Of a stretch of DNA of 8,263 bases, positions 1-5,193 are shown in pieces. Source of the DNA: Syntrophobacteria bacterium (lineage in GTDB: Bacteria > Desulfobacterota > Syntrophobacteria > JARFUL01); assembly GCA_029289015.1 (NCBI GenBank), contig JARFUL010000123.1:1-8263 (forward strand), given 5' to 3'. Numbering within the stretch: the first letter of the stretch is position 1; each line of letters opens with the position of its first letter. The notes below the pieces were generated by a model, which ran no database searches, had not been told where the DNA came from, and worked only from the letters and a program-made list of their open reading frames with translations. Both the position numbers and the translations under genes were made by a program.

Positions 1-27
1 AGAGCCCGTAGGACTCAACCCCCGGCG

Positions 28-363
28 CTAAAAGGAGCTTGCCCGGCCGGTTACGAGACCCATCCTGCCGTTGAACAGGGAGCCCTCTTCCATGGACAGC
101 GTCCGGTAGAGCACATGGGCCCTCACCCTGGCGGTCCGGCGGATGGTTACCCGCCCTTGGGCCACGATCTCCCCGGAGAACCCTCCCTCGATGAGCGCGT
201 CCGAGACCCAGGCCTTTCCCTCAAACGACCCTTCGGGGGAGACCACCAGCCTCTCGCATACGAGCTCTCCCTTCAGGATGCCCTCCACCCGGACGTCTCC
301 GTCCACCTCCATCTTGCCCTCGAAGCTCACGCTCGGGCTCAGCATGTATATCCTGGCGCCCAC
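28..363 (-). CDS. Bactofilin family polymer-forming cytoskeletal protein (second copy, sigma-54 driven)
   Basis: Bactofilins (DUF583/PF04519) self-assemble without nucleotides into filaments built from a right-handed beta-helix. They act under the inner membrane in cell shape, polarity, stalk or wall-synthesis placement. The 111-residue product shows the short glycine-turn repeats of the family (SFEG, GILKGEL, GSFEGKA, GFSGEIVAQG, GSLFNG), covering nearly the whole chain with short unstructured tails. It aligns without gaps over about 89 residues to the neighbouring bactofilin at 709-1065, with about 58 identities counted by eye. I chose the GTG at 363 because it gives the same N-terminal length as the paralogue and has GAGGGG at 374-379, ten bases upstream (a long spacing). 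ATG at 345 is an alternative. An upstream TTG at 438 would lie before the predicted sigma-54 transcript start and adds an unconvincing Arg/Ala-rich leader. It stops with TAG at 28-30. The family call is firm; the cellular role is unknown. Confidence 0.85.
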   Translation of the reverse strand: MGARIYMLSPSVSFEGKMEVDGDVRVEGILKGELVCERLVVSPEGSFEGKAWVSDALIEGGFSGEIVAQGRVTIRRTARVRAHVLYRTLSMEEGSLFNGRMGLVTGRASSF

Positions 364-445
364 TTCATCACTACCCCTCGCTAAAGTTCCTGGCAAACAG
401 ACCGTTGCCGGCCGCGCTCTGGCAGCGCGTCTCCCCAAACTTTAG

Positions 446-461
446 AGCAAAGAGCATGCCA
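446..461 (-). promoter_or_regulatory. Sigma-54 (RpoN) -24/-12 promoter for the downstream bactofilin
   Basis: The minus strand reads TGGCATGCTCTTTGCT. It matches the RpoN consensus TGGCAYR-N4-TTGCW at every defined position, with the invariant GG at 460-459 and GC at 448-447 in the correct spacing. The transcript would start near 435, giving a leader of about 72 bases to the GTG at 363. No sigma-70 promoter of comparable quality was seen ahead of this gene. RpoN promoters need an ATP-dependent enhancer-binding activator bound upstream, and candidate palindromes lie at the right distance (526-547 and 555-570). The match is good but a 16-base motif can occur by chance, so it needs a transcript start to be certain. 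Confidence 0.65.
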
Positions 462-488
462 CCCGGGCCCGAGATTGCCCGCCCGGGT
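461..488. repeat. Perfect 8-bp inverted repeat, hairpin abutting the sigma-54 site; possible weak terminator
   Basis: ACCCGGGC (461-468) and GCCCGGGT (481-488) form a perfect stem around a 12-base loop. An outer pair, GCAAAGAGC (447-455) with GCTCTTTTGC (499-508), extends it with one bulge and an internal loop. In the minus direction the stem is followed by GGCATGCTCTTTGC rather than a clean U-run, so it is at best a weak terminator insulating the sigma-54 promoter from upstream transcription. It could also be a protein-binding site. The outer arm overlaps the -12 element. Confidence 0.45.
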
Positions 489-525
489 CCGCTTTAGCGC
501 TCTTTTGCCGTTATTCCGAGAGTTT

Positions 526-547
526 ATACGCAGGTCTCACCGCGTAT
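526..547. promoter_or_regulatory. Inverted repeat ATACGC-N10-GCGTAT, candidate activator site
   Basis: A perfect 6-bp dyad with a 10-base spacer lies about 91 to 112 bases upstream of the transcript start predicted for the sigma-54 promoter. That is the range where enhancer-binding activators usually bind as dimers. The dyad is seen directly; its role as an upstream activating sequence is inferred from position only. Confidence 0.3.
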
Positions 548-554
548 TCACGGC

Positions 555-570
555 CTGGCGGCCGCGCCAG
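555..570. promoter_or_regulatory. Inverted repeat CTGGCG-N4-CGCCAG, candidate activator site or hairpin
   Basis: A perfect 6-bp dyad with a 4-base centre, extended by CGG/CCG across one mismatch, lies about 120 to 135 bases upstream of the predicted sigma-54 start. As DNA it would suit a dimeric activator. As RNA it would be a stable tetraloop hairpin. In this GC-rich sequence some such dyads arise by chance. Confidence 0.3.
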
Positions 571-684
571 ACCGCGAAGAGAGCGGGGGTAAGAGTCTAC
601 TTTGTGACTGGTGGGGTGAAAAGATTTGTCCTTCGCATGGAGCGCGGACCTCCTGCGTTTCTACGCGGCGGAGCGAAGACGCGG

Positions 685-702
685 GCGCGCGGGGACGCGC
701 GC
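685..702 (-). terminator. GC hairpin just after the bactofilin stop, terminator-like but without U-run
   Basis: GCGCGCG (685-691) pairs perfectly with CGCGCGC (696-702) around a GGGA/TCCC tetraloop, starting only six bases past the TGA stop (709-711) of the minus-strand bactofilin. There is no downstream T-tract, so intrinsic termination is doubtful. It could stabilise the 3' end of the mRNA or act with Rho. Confidence 0.35.
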
Positions 703-708
703 GGCGGC

Positions 709-1065
709 TCAGGGCTCTTCGTCGGGGACCTGGTTGAGTGCGGCCCTCGCGTCGAAGCTCGACATCTTGCCGTCAAAGAGCGCGCCCTCCTCCACCGCGA
801 GCCTGCGGTAGAGGACGTCGGCCCGAACAGTGGCCCCCCGGCGCAGCGTCACCAGCCCTTCGGCCACGATCTCTCCAACGAACGCGCCCTCGATCAGAAT
901 GTCCCCGACTCTGGCCTTGCCTTCAAAGGACCCCCCGGCCGCGAGCACCAGCCTCCGGCACCTGAGCTCCCCTTTGAAACTGCCGTCCACCCGGAGGTCT
1001 CCACCGATCTCCACGCTGCCTTCGAAACTGGTGGTGGGTCCGAGGATGTCTATGCCGTCACTCAA
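709..1065 (-). CDS. Bactofilin family polymer-forming cytoskeletal protein (first copy, operon-linked)
   Basis: This 118-residue protein is almost entirely a bactofilin beta-helix core (PF04519). The glycine-turn repeats include SFEG (13-16), GSFKGEL, GSFEGKA, GAFVGEIVAEG and GALFDGKM, followed by a short acidic tail ending in DEEP. Such proteins polymerise into membrane-associated filaments that localise wall-remodelling or polarity proteins. It starts with TTG at 1065. That choice is supported by AGGGAAGA a few bases upstream and by the stop of the preceding TPR gene being only one base away (1067-1069), which implies translational coupling and possibly balanced or joint production of the two proteins. 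It has no membrane segment of its own, so a partner would have to tether it. About 65% identity to the copy at 28-363 makes the pair a tandem duplication. Family identity is firm; function in this organism is unknown. Confidence 0.9.
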   Translation of the reverse strand: MSDGIDILGPTTSFEGSVEIGGDLRVDGSFKGELRCRRLVLAAGGSFEGKARVGDILIEGAFVGEIVAEGLVTLRRGATVRADVLYRRLAVEEGALFDGKMSSFDARAALNQVPDEEP

Positions 1066-1066
1066 T

Positions 1067-3031
1067 TTATTCTTCCCTTTCGCGAGAGTTTATTGCCCTA
1101 TCATTCTTGGGGCCGCGGGTCTTCTCCATGAGCCCGGGGATCTCCCCGTCATCCGGGGCCAGCTCCATGCCCCTTTCCAAAAGGGAGCGGGCCAGGGCCA
1201 GCTCTTTTTCGTCCTCGATATAGGAGCGGGCCAGAATCTTGAGCCCCCCGGGATCGTCGGGGTTTTCCCTCAGCGCGCGCATGAGGTGAAACCTCCCCTC
1301 CGCCGCGTCCCCGGCCTCCACGAGGGCCTCCCCGAGGAACCTGTCCACAACGTGCTCCCGGAGCCCCGCGTCCCAGGCCTTCCTCAGCAGGTCCGCGCCC
1401 TCCCCGAACCTGCCGGCCTCCACCAGGAGCCTCCCGGCCATGAGAAGGGCCTCCCCCCTAGCGGGGTCTATGTTCGAGGCTTTGAGAAAACCCTGGAGCG
1501 CGTCGTCCCTCTCCCCCAGCGCGAGGTTGACCGAGCCCAGGTTGTACGCGGCCATGAAGTCGTCGGCGCACGCGGCCTGGGCCCTGGCAAAGAAGGACTT
1601 GGCCTTTTCATAGTCGCCGCGCCGGCCCCAGAGCACCCCCAGGGAGTTGAGCACGTTCACCTCTTCGGGGTTCAGCGCGAGGGCCTGCCCAAAGAGGCCC
1701 ATGGCCCCGTCCTCGTCCCCTACGGCCAGGAGCCTGTCCCCCGCTATGTTGAGGCTCACCGCGTCAAAGGGCTGGATCGCGCCCGGCCCGAAGAAGCCCG
1801 CGTGGGTGAGCGCCTTCATCGCGTTCTTGAGCACGTCTTCGGGCCCGAAGTCATGGAAGGGATACACCGCCGCGCCCACGGTGACCTTCGCGCCGAACTC
1901 CTCCTCGGCCCCGTCTCTCAGGCGGGCCGCGGAGTCCACGGCCCCGGGCTCGTCGAGACCCTCGAGGAATATGCCCAGGGTGTCCCAGCTCCAGGGGGCC
2001 ACGGCCAGGGCCCCGGGAAAGAGCCTCTTCGCCAGGTCCCCGTAGCCTGAGAGCACCTCCTCTATCCCCCCGTGGTCCAGGGCTCCCAGGTCGTCCCGCA
2101 GCTCCTCCACCCTGGCCATGAGCACCGCGAAGCGCCCCGGTTCTGGGATGAGCCCCTCCACCTCGCTCAAAAAGCGCGGCCTGCCCGGCGCGCCGGGGAT
2201 GATCTCTGAGGCCTGCTCGAAGGTGAGGTAGACCCCCGGGCCCCTGGCCTGCGCGCTCTTCAGCGCAAACTGGGCGCGCCTGACAATATCCCCGGCCCCG
2301 GGGCCCGATGAGCCGCCCGCGTCCGCCTCGGCCAGAAGGTCGGTGGGATAGAGCGCCACCCCCGCGGCAAAGCCCGCGCGCCCGAGCCCGTCGCTCAGGG
2401 CCTGGAGCCATTCCACCGCGTCCTCGACCTGGAAGTCCGGAAGCATGGCCAAAAGGGTTGGGCCCTTGACCCGCGCCATCCCGCCTGGGGGAAGAAGGTC
2501 CACCGCGTGCGCGGCCTGGGAGACCTCCACCGGCCCCGCGGCCACCAGCGCGAACCCCTTGAGGGAGCCCCGGCCGAGGTAGCTTCCCCAGCCCTTCAGG
2601 GTCATGGCCCTGTTGATGTGGTCCCTGAAGGGGCCCGGCCTGTAGAGCCCGGACCCTGGCGGGTCGAAGTACAGCGACAAAAGCGCTACCCTCTCCAGCG
2701 CGAGCCTCCCCACCTCGAGGAGCGCGGAGCTCATCTTCGCGTCGGGCTCTTCCTGCGCGTGCTCCACGGTGACCAGGCCCGCGACCTTGCCGTCCATGAC
2801 CAGCGGGACCACCAAAAGGGAGAGCTCGGGGTTGAAAAAAGGCTCCCCCCTCAGTATCGCCTCGTTCAGGGAGCCGCCCAGGGACCTGAAATGCTCCTTG
2901 GAACTAAAGGGCGGGGGGGAGAGATTTAGCCTCGCTTTGGGGAAGAGCCTCTTGAAGGGCGCGAGGATCTGCTCGGACTCCCTGAGAAGAACGTCGGCCT
3001 TGGGGAAAGGGGCTTTTGAAGGCAAAGGCAT
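1067..3031 (-). CDS. GAF-like / tandem degenerate GGDEF / TPR-repeat protein
   Basis: This 654-residue soluble protein, with no signal peptide or membrane span, looks like a signalling scaffold. Residues 1-120 resemble a GAF sensor domain (strand pattern VVPLVMDGKVAGLVTVEHA at 74-92). Residues about 121-275 follow the GGDEF fold: DPPGSGLYRPGPF (123-135) in place of DxLTGLxNRxxF, GVALYPTD (224-231), and RRAQFALKSAQARGPG (251-266). The signature is replaced by KGPTL (189-193). A second GGDEF-like module spans about 298-425, with PWSWDTLGIFLEG (346-358) at the signature site and VTVGAAVYPF (383-392). Both are therefore predicted unable to make cyclic-di-GMP. Residues 424-627 fit six consecutive 34-residue TPRs, a protein-binding array. 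ATG at 3031 follows GAGG at good spacing, 28 bases after selA, and its stop abuts the bactofilin TTG start. The domain calls are pattern-based by eye; the TPRs are the surest and the second GGDEF-like module the least sure. Likely role: a c-di-GMP-binding or ligand-sensing adaptor, possibly acting with the bactofilin. Confidence 0.8.
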   Translation of the reverse strand: MPLPSKAPFPKADVLLRESEQILAPFKRLFPKARLNLSPPPFSSKEHFRSLGGSLNEAILRGEPFFNPELSLLVVPLVMDGKVAGLVTVEHAQEEPDAKMSSALLEVGRLALERVALLSLYFDPPGSGLYRPGPFRDHINRAMTLKGWGSYLGRGSLKGFALVAAGPVEVSQAAHAVDLLPPGGMARVKGPTLLAMLPDFQVEDAVEWLQALSDGLGRAGFAAGVALYPTDLLAEADAGGSSGPGAGDIVRRAQFALKSAQARGPGVYLTFEQASEIIPGAPGRPRFLSEVEGLIPEPGRFAVLMARVEELRDDLGALDHGGIEEVLSGYGDLAKRLFPGALAVAPWSWDTLGIFLEGLDEPGAVDSAARLRDGAEEEFGAKVTVGAAVYPFHDFGPEDVLKNAMKALTHAGFFGPGAIQPFDAVSLNIAGDRLLAVGDEDGAMGLFGQALALNPEEVNVLNSLGVLWGRRGDYEKAKSFFARAQAACADDFMAAYNLGSVNLALGERDDALQGFLKASNIDPARGEALLMAGRLLVEAGRFGEGADLLRKAWDAGLREHVVDRFLGEALVEAGDAAEGRFHLMRALRENPDDPGGLKILARSYIEDEKELALARSLLERGMELAPDDGEIPGLMEKTRGPKNDRAINSREREE

Positions 3032-3059
3032 CTAGACCTCTAGGTCCGAAGGCCCGGGC

Positions 3060-4457
3060 TCAGCCGAGGGACGCGAAACACTGGGCTATCACCTTGAAAT
3101 CATCATCCAGAATGGTCCGGATGTCCAGGAGGAACACGTCGTGCTCGATGCGCCCGATGATGGGCGGGCTGAACCCGCGGAAAAATGTTTCAAGCGCCTG
3201 AGCGGAGAGCCCCTCATACGTAAGGGCCAAGACCTGGGTGGCCAGCCCCTGCTCCGGCAGCGCGCCGCCCCCCACCTGGGAGAAGCCGTGCATCAGCTTT
3301 ACGTCACCGCGCTCGGGCCGATTCCGCCTGAGAAGGTTCCTCAGCCGCCTGGCCCGTCTCTTAAGCTCGTCAAGGGGCGCGGCTATGGCCCTCAGCGTGG
3401 GGATGGACCGGACCGCGCTCTTTTCGTCGCGGTAGAGCCTCAGGGTGGCCTCGAGCGCGGCGAGGCAGAGCTTGTCCACCCTCAGGGCCCTCGCGAGGGG
3501 GTTCTTCCCCATCTCGGCCACCAGGTCGCTTCTCCCGAGGATTATCCCCGCCTGGGGGCCTCCCAGGAGCTTGTCGCCGCTGAAGCAGACCACGTCGAGC
3601 CCTGCAGCCAGCGACTCCTTAGCGGTGGGCTCGTCCTTGAGGCCGTACTTCCTCAGGTCCAGGAGGCACCCGGAGCCCAGGTCCTCTATGGCCACGAGGT
3701 TGTGCGCGTGGGCCAGGTCCGCCACATCCTTCGCGGACACGGAGCTCACAAAGCCCATCATCCGGTAGTTGGAGGTGTGGACCTTCATGAACGCGGCGGT
3801 AAGGTCGCCTATCGCGGCCTCGTAGTCCCCGATATGGGTGCGGTTGGTGCAGCCCACCTCCCTGAGGAGCGCGCCGGAGCGGGCCATCACGTCGGGTATC
3901 CTGAAGGAGCCGCCTATCTCCACCAGCTCCCCCCGGGAGACCACCACCTCCCTGCCCCGGGCCAGGGTGGAGAGCACAAGGAGCACCGCGGCCGCGTTGT
4001 TGTTCACCACCAGGGCACCTTCGGCCCCGGTGAGCTCGCAGAGGAGCTCCTCCGCGTGGACGTACCTGGAGCCCCTCCTGCCCTCCCCGAGGTCGTACTC
4101 GAGGTTGCAGTAGCCCCGGTTTATGGTGAGGAGCCTATCCAGGGCCTCCCGGCTGAGCAGGGAGCGGCCCAGGTTGGTGTGGACGATTATGCCGGTGCCG
4201 TTGACCACGGGGACGAGGGTGGGCGCGTCCCGCTCTGCCACCCGGGCCTCTACCCTCTCCACCACCGCGTCTATCGATAGGTCGCGCTCATCCAGGGTCT
4301 GCCGGGAGATGGAATCCCTCAGCGCGTCCAGCTCCTCTCTTATGGCCTCCTTGATCAGGGAGGGGGGATAAATTTCGGCAAGGCCCTTCACCCGCTCGTC
4401 CAAAAGAAGCTCGTCCACCTTTGGTATCTTTCTGTAAAGCTCTTTACCTGTTGCCAC
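3060..4457 (-). CDS. selA: L-seryl-tRNA(Sec) selenium transferase (selenocysteine synthase)
   Basis: SelA is a cytosolic PLP enzyme. It converts Ser-tRNA(Sec) to Sec-tRNA(Sec) with selenophosphate from SelD, supplying the 21st amino acid for SelB-directed UGA decoding. The 465-residue length matches the family (E. coli 463). The PLP lysine is K296 within FSGDKLLGGPQAG (E. coli K295). Other family blocks are the N-terminal RKIPKVDELL (9-18), VNGTGIIVHTNLGRSLLS (85-102), EGRRGSRY (125-132), VNNNAAAVLL (151-160), REVGCTNRTHIGDY (199-212) and MKVHTSNYRMMGF (224-236). The start is GTG at 4457 with AAGG seven bases upstream. It follows bioY by 66 bases and precedes the TPR gene by 28. The usual partner selB is not adjacent, and no selC or selD is in the window, so they must lie elsewhere. 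The protein appears intact with all key residues. Confidence 0.97.
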   Translation of the reverse strand: MATGKELYRKIPKVDELLLDERVKGLAEIYPPSLIKEAIREELDALRDSISRQTLDERDLSIDAVVERVEARVAERDAPTLVPVVNGTGIIVHTNLGRSLLSREALDRLLTINRGYCNLEYDLGEGRRGSRYVHAEELLCELTGAEGALVVNNNAAAVLLVLSTLARGREVVVSRGELVEIGGSFRIPDVMARSGALLREVGCTNRTHIGDYEAAIGDLTAAFMKVHTSNYRMMGFVSSVSAKDVADLAHAHNLVAIEDLGSGCLLDLRKYGLKDEPTAKESLAAGLDVVCFSGDKLLGGPQAGIILGRSDLVAEMGKNPLARALRVDKLCLAALEATLRLYRDEKSAVRSIPTLRAIAAPLDELKRRARRLRNLLRRNRPERGDVKLMHGFSQVGGGALPEQGLATQVLALTYEGLSAQALETFFRGFSPPIIGRIEHDVFLLDIRTILDDDFKVIAQCFASLG

Positions 4458-4523
4458 GACAAGACCTTGAATAGATTAAGATAAATCCACGACAGCCGGG
4501 CGAATCAGACGATACCCGGGCCG

Positions 4524-5075
4524 TCACATAATGTCTTCCCTGACTAGGGTCTCCTTGAGGCCCGGCCCCACCGCCGAGGCAATGGCCGCCTTGAACACAT
4601 CCACCAGAAAGAACGGCGCGATGAGCCAGAGCGCGGCGGTGAACACCACCGGCTTCTTTATGACGTAGTTGAGCACCAGATACATGTAGGGCACGCCCAT
4701 CAGGTAGATTACCAGAAGACCGGGCATCAGCGCCAGCCACACTTTAACGGCCCCCCGGCTCTTCAGCCTCCCGTAGACAAGGCCCATGAAAAAAGCCCCA
4801 GGCACAAACCCCAGCAGAAAACCGAAGGTGGGGATGAACACGTAGCCCGGCCCCCCGCCCTGCGCGAACACGGGAAGCCCCATCAGGCCCGCGAGGATAT
4901 AGACCACCTGGCTCAGCGCGCCGAGCTTCGGGCCCAGGACAATGGCCGCGAGCATCACAACGAGGGTCTGGAGCGTCACCGGGACCACAGGGAGCGGGAG
5001 CTTGAGGAACCCCCCCACCGCGGTGAGAACCGCAAAAAGGGCGGTAAGCCCTATTTCCCTTGGAGTTATACGCAT
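4524..5075 (-). CDS. bioY: Biotin transporter BioY (ECF S-component)
   Basis: BioY is the integral-membrane biotin-binding subunit of an energy-coupling-factor transporter. It takes up biotin alone at low rate or with the EcfA/A'/T module. The 183-residue protein is hydrophobic throughout, with about six membrane helices. It carries the family signature VPVTLQTLVVML (31-42), LGPKLGALSQVVYILAGLMG (48-67) and LPVFAQGGGPGY (67-78), then the FGFLLGFVPGAF helix (84-95) and the late VDVFKAAIA block (159-167). ATG at 5075 has only a weak Shine-Dalgarno (TGGAT) but sits about 20 bases after the transcript start of a strong sigma-70-type promoter. No ecfA/T or bio biosynthesis gene is adjacent, so an energising module, if used, is encoded elsewhere. 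It may head the minus-strand operon that includes selA. I saw no clear BirA-type TTGTAAACC operator. Confidence 0.95.
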   Translation of the reverse strand: MRITPREIGLTALFAVLTAVGGFLKLPLPVVPVTLQTLVVMLAAIVLGPKLGALSQVVYILAGLMGLPVFAQGGGPGYVFIPTFGFLLGFVPGAFFMGLVYGRLKSRGAVKVWLALMPGLLVIYLMGVPYMYLVLNYVIKKPVVFTAALWLIAPFFLVDVFKAAIASAVGPGLKETLVREDIM

Positions 5076-5101
5076 TTATCCAGGACCGAACCCTGCGGCA
5101 A

Positions 5102-5130
5102 ACTATATTTCACCCCCCGGGCCTTGTCAA
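5102..5130 (-). promoter_or_regulatory. Sigma-70-type promoter for bioY
   Basis: On the minus strand, TTGACA (5130-5125) and TATAGT (5107-5102) are separated by exactly 17 bases. The -35 is a perfect match and the -10 matches five of six. Transcription would start near 5095, leaving a leader of about 20 bases to the bioY ATG. The -35 box overlaps that of the opposing mfd promoter. Confidence 0.75.
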
Positions 5131-5151
5131 AGGTTTTTCAAGACCTATAAT
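5124..5151 (+). promoter_or_regulatory. Sigma-70-type promoter for mfd
   Basis: TTGTCA (5124-5129, five of six) and TATAAT (5146-5151, perfect) are 16 bases apart, giving a start near 5158 and a leader of about 36 bases to the mfd ATG at 5194. An imperfect dyad (AGGTTTTT/CAAGACCT, 5131-5146) fills the spacer and touches the -10, where a bound repressor would block the promoter. Five of the six -35 positions are shared with the opposing bioY promoter. Confidence 0.7.
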
Positions 5152-5160
5152 CATTTGACA

Positions 5161-5182
5161 TTGTGGCCAACCTGGCGCACAA
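5161..5182 (+). repeat. Bulged hairpin in the predicted mfd leader
   Basis: TTGTGGCC (5161-5168) pairs with GGCGCACAA (5174-5182) with a single bulged G and a five-base AACCT loop. It begins about four bases into the predicted transcript and ends just before the GAGAG ribosome site (5185-5189). A 5'-terminal hairpin of this kind could stabilise the mRNA or modulate ribosome access; the same dyad could be an operator in DNA. Confidence 0.4.
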
Positions 5183-5193
5183 AAGAGAGCACC

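Larger units (their letters stand above)
364..708. other. 345-base non-coding gap between the two bactofilin genes, rich in inverted repeats
   Basis: No convincing gene lies here on either strand. Open frames crossing it lack a usable ribosome site and run antisense into the bactofilin genes. Reading on the minus strand from the end of the upstream bactofilin, it contains a GC hairpin just past the stop (685-702), two perfect inverted repeats (555-570 and 526-547), a long hairpin (461-488), a sigma-54 promoter (446-461) and the leader of the next bactofilin. No tRNA or recognised RNA family was seen, but an unrecognised structured RNA cannot be excluded by eye. Confidence 0.6.

Noticed and set aside
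364..438. N-terminal extension of the left bactofilin to a TTG at 438
   Set aside because: The extra 25 residues are Arg/Ala-rich and absent from the paralogue, and the TTG lies upstream of the predicted sigma-54 transcript start at 435.
631..678. CTTCGC/GCGAAG arms with an inner GCGT-AGAA-ACGC stem (minus strand), possible small RNA
   Set aside because: The arms are short, the interior pairs poorly, and no promoter or terminator frames it; expected by chance in GC-rich DNA.
475..1131. Plus-strand open frame starting in the inter-bactofilin gap
   Set aside because: No ribosome site, most of it antisense to the bactofilin at 709-1065, and Arg/Pro-rich composition without family features.
830..2050. 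Long plus-strand open frame (about 406 codons) antisense to the bactofilin and TPR genes
   Set aside because: Shadow of high-GC codon use. The protein is Pro/Gly/His/Arg-rich without recognisable motifs, while the minus strand encodes clear TPR and bactofilin repeats.
3141..4280. Plus-strand open frame (about 379 codons) across selA
   Set aside because: selA on the minus strand is unmistakable, with all its catalytic motifs; the opposite frame has low-complexity composition.
4458..4523. Terminator or separate promoter between bioY and selA
   Set aside because: Only a 5-bp CCGGG/CCCGG pairing with a long loop and no T-run; the -10-like TAATCT has no partner -35. Co-transcription is simpler.
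5155..5160. TTGACA as a second mfd -35 box
   Set aside because: The -10 position 17 bases on reads CACAAA, a poor match, and would place the transcript start almost on the ATG.
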